64,000 bases of DNA from positions 496,001 through 560,000 of the forward strand of contig NZ_AP018664.1 of assembly GCF_003967075.1 (NCBI RefSeq). The letters are read 5' to 3'. Origin of the DNA: Sphingobium amiense. Its GTDB lineage: Bacteria; Pseudomonadota; Alphaproteobacteria; Sphingomonadales; Sphingomonadaceae. The notes under the pieces were generated by a model that was not told the origin of the DNA, did no database searches, and was given only the letters and a program-made list of their open reading frames with translations. This document shows, one piece after another, positions 61,951-64,000 of the stretch; within the stretch, counting starts at the first letter, position 1; the number at the start of each line of letters is the position of its first letter. The translations under genes and the position numbers were made by a program.

Positions 61951-62952
61951 TCACTTTGGGCACTCGGCCCAAGGTTCGATCACGACCTTGCCGATCGTCC
62001 GGCGATTCTCGATTCCACGATGGGCCTCGGCGGCCTCAGACAAGGCGTAACGATGGTCGACATGCACCTTGAGCGCGCCACTCACCACCAGGTCGATCAG
62101 TGCCTTCGTCGCTCCGCCGAGAAGACGAATGTGATCTGCATCGCGATAGCCCGGCAAATAAAAGCCCCGTAATGCCTGATTCTTCTCCACCAAAATGGTG
62201 GGATCAAGGCTTTGCTTCTCGTCCACTCCGCGGCCGAACTTGACCAGCATGCCGAAGGGGCTGAGACATTTCAGTATCTCCCGGAAAGAGGCGCCGGACG
62301 ATTCATAGGCCAGATCGATGCCCCGACCCGCAGTGCCCTCAAGAATCTGCTCTGCCCAACCGTCTTCCCGCGAATCGATCATCAAATCGGCGCCGCCCGC
62401 GAGGGCAAATTCGCGCTTTGACGCGGAACTGGCCGAGCCGGCGATAAAAGTGGCGCCCCGTGCCCGTGCGAGTTGGATCACCTGCATGCCAACGCCGCCG
62501 GCTGCCGACTCGATGAAGACGCTCTTGCCCTGCGGGTTTGCGACGTCGTGCGTCAGCAGATAGGCGGTTACCCCCTGCGCAAGCAGCGCCGTGGCTTCGC
62601 CGAATTCGATGCTGTCCGGAAGCGCAATCGCACTCGTTGCCTCAGCTATCGCATAATGAGCGTAACCGCTCGAACCAACGAAGCAGACGACGCGCTCGCC
62701 GATCGCCGGCGAAGTCACCCCGTTGCCCACATCTGCCACAACACCCGCGATCTCGGTTCCTGGCCTGTAGGGTAGGGGGGTGGGAAGGAGATAACGATCG
62801 GTTCGCCGCATTACGTCGCCATAGAGGACGCCGGCTGCCTCGACGCGTACGAGGATCTGGCCTGGACCTGGCTTCGGTATCTCGACATCGACGAGCGTGA
62901 GCACCTCTGGTCCGCCGAAACGGTCGACGATCACTTGTTGCATGGGCTTCAT
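61951..62952 (-). CDS. Quinone oxidoreductase-like MDR-family dehydrogenase
   Basis: A 333-aa zinc-independent MDR enzyme starting MKPMQQVIVDRFGGPEVLTL. The Rossmann loop is ESAAGGVGMQVIQLARARGA and the ending is ENRRTIGKVVIEPWAE. It resembles the QOR-type gene earlier in the region but is not identical. The ATG at 62952 has AAGGA upstream. It is convergent with dnaE2. The substrate is unknown; quinone or enone reduction is likely. Confidence 0.9.
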   Translation of the reverse strand: MKPMQQVIVDRFGGPEVLTLVDVEIPKPGPGQILVRVEAAGVLYGDVMRRTDRYLLPTPLPYRPGTEIAGVVADVGNGVTSPAIGERVVCFVGSSGYAHYAIAEATSAIALPDSIEFGEATALLAQGVTAYLLTHDVANPQGKSVFIESAAGGVGMQVIQLARARGATFIAGSASSASKREFALAGGADLMIDSREDGWAEQILEGTAGRGIDLAYESSGASFREILKCLSPFGMLVKFGRGVDEKQSLDPTILVEKNQALRGFYLPGYRDADHIRLLGGATKALIDLVVSGALKVHVDHRYALSEAAEAHRGIENRRTIGKVVIEPWAECPK

Positions 62953-63037
62953 CACCAATCCTTCCCGGGCGATTGAGCGACATGGTTGCGTCCTGGCGAT
63001 GCGACGCGCTTGCCGCCGTTCATCCTCGCGAACGCCT

Positions 63038-63802
63038 CTATGACTGGCGAACGCCGTCCCGCTCTCCAGCGCGCATTACCGGATTGTTGCCGGTGAGCAG
63101 GTGGAGGTATGCGATCGAATATTCGGAGGCCGACTGCTGGTTCTGCCCCGACACCAGATTGCCGTCGACGACGACATGGATGCCCCAGGGATCGGTCGCG
63201 CTGAACCTGATTCCCGCAGCCTCCATGACTGGTTGCGGAAAGTTCGGAACGAAATCCTTCCCGTAGAGGTCCTCGACCTGCGCATCCTCGATCCGCGAAA
63301 AGCCCGTGGCCGCCCGGCCCGATACGCGTTCGGGCACATTCGCCAACGCGATAGAGCCATGGCAGATCGTGCCGACAACCTTGCCGTTGGCAAATGCCGC
63401 ATCGAGCAGGGCGGTCACATCGGCGTTGGGATAAAGGTCGACCGCCGCCCCGCCGCCACCGACGATATGCACGCCGTCAAAATTATCGATGCTCACATCC
63501 CTCAGCGCCACCGTGGCACTTAACCGCGCGACCAACGTGGGGTCGGAGAGGAAGCCTTTGCTCACAAGGTCGTTGGCCTCCCAGGAATTCTCGGAATACG
63601 GATCGCTGGTCCTGTCAGGCAGGATCGCGCCCCCGTCTGGACTTGCGAGCGTGATCTCGGCGCCCCGCTCCGAAAAGTGCCAGAAAGGATGAGTCAGTTC
63701 AGCCAGCCAGAACCCGATCTTGGCGCTACTGACGATGAAAAGTATCCTCGGCCCCGCTGGAAGGGCCTCAGGCGATGAGCTTGCGGAACTGGTCTGTGTC
63801 AT
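63038..63802 (-). CDS. DJ-1/PfpI superfamily protein (type 1 glutamine amidotransferase-like)
   Basis: A 254-aa protein of the ThiJ/PfpI/Hsp31 superfamily. The nucleophile elbow is GKVVGTICHGSIALANVPER with the reactive Cys. The N-terminus has GPRILFIVSSAKIGFWLAEL and the active-site Glu region AELTHPFWHFSERGAEITLA. Members act as glyoxalases, chaperones or proteases; the activity here is not assigned. The ATG at 63802 overlaps the stop of the upstream dehydrogenase gene (ATGA). Confidence 0.9.
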   Translation of the reverse strand: MTQTSSASSSPEALPAGPRILFIVSSAKIGFWLAELTHPFWHFSERGAEITLASPDGGAILPDRTSDPYSENSWEANDLVSKGFLSDPTLVARLSATVALRDVSIDNFDGVHIVGGGGAAVDLYPNADVTALLDAAFANGKVVGTICHGSIALANVPERVSGRAATGFSRIEDAQVEDLYGKDFVPNFPQPVMEAAGIRFSATDPWGIHVVVDGNLVSGQNQQSASEYSIAYLHLLTGNNPVMRAGERDGVRQS

Positions 63803-64000
63803 GCGTCATCCCATGGCTTGAGGACAAGCTTTCCGGTCGACCCGCGGCCTTCGAGGAGGCGATGCGCGTCAGCAGCTCGCGAGAGCGGCATTACGCCGCC
63901 GATCTGAAGCTCGAGCCTCCCCGCCTGAACATGTGCGACGATCTCGGAGAGGCCGGTGGCGATACGGTCGGGATTGGCGAAGAAGCCTCCGATGTAGAAG
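63799..64000 (-). CDS. Quinone oxidoreductase-like dehydrogenase, C-terminal end (5' part outside window)
   Basis: Only the last 66 codons or so are visible. They read FYIGGFFANPDRIATGLSEI and then VQAGRLELQIGGVMPLSRAA with the ending STGKLVLKPWDDA. The GRGSTGKLVL ending is the C-terminus of QOR/MDR-type oxidoreductases. The stop overlaps the DJ-1 gene start, so the two are coupled. It would be the third such dehydrogenase in the region. Confidence 0.82.
   Translation of the reverse strand, partial: FYIGGFFANPDRIATGLSEIVAHVQAGRLELQIGGVMPLSRAADAHRLLEGRGSTGKLVLKPWDDA

Overview
The window reads as chromosomal DNA of a high-GC alphaproteobacterium, most likely a sphingomonad (Sphingobium, Sphingomonas or Novosphingobium type). 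The evidence is the gene neighbourhoods, the alphaproteobacterial LexA operators (GAAC-N7-GAAC), candidate EcfG (GGAAC-N16/17-CGTT) promoters and dense ATGA/GTGA start-stop overlaps. No rRNA, CRISPR array, IS element or integrase was found.

Region 1 (1-4000): an Lrp/AsnC regulator is divergent from putA, the bifunctional proline catabolic enzyme. Region 2 (4005-10963): a trehalose/glycogen operon on the minus strand, DUF2934 - glgX - treZ - 26-codon linker ORF - treY, with stop-start overlaps from glgX to treY. The linker ORF looks like the remnant of a malQ gene. Region 3 (11164-18766): a methyltransferase, a YadG/YadH-type ABC exporter, a MATE exporter, a DUF808 membrane protein and several small stress-type genes, one of which has a near-leaderless EcfG-like promoter. 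Region 4 (18810-22284): ribosomal operon rpsF-rpsR-rplI with a clear terminator, a GntP permease and an RcnB-like protein. Region 5 (22453-27366): a complete MacAB-TolC-like tripartite efflux operon. Region 6 (27525-33318): the fatty acid cluster fabD-fabG-acpP-fabF-mltG, interrupted by a membrane glycosyltransferase on the opposite strand.

Region 7 (36015-40012) is a four-gene cassette: a circularly permuted ATP-grasp ligase, an alpha-E protein, a transglutaminase-like protease and the proteasome-related peptidase Anbu. These families are known to travel together and are thought to build and break a peptide-like conjugate, but the substrate is unknown.

Region 8 (41657-64000) begins at a tRNA-Ala(CGC) gene and has the character of an accessory island, although no integrase or second att site lies in the window. 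It holds a small TetR-qor-SDR operon with two matching operators, a DUF2975/HTH pair, an M1 aminopeptidase, and then an unusual concentration of DNA-damage genes: AlkB, a divergent pair of SRAP (HMCES/YedK) proteins around one LexA box, LigD without its nuclease domain, an exonuclease III homologue coupled to LigD, a DksA-like zinc finger and the imuA-imuB-dnaE2 mutasome under a second, nearly identical LexA box. Two quinone-reductase-type dehydrogenases and a DJ-1/PfpI protein close the window.
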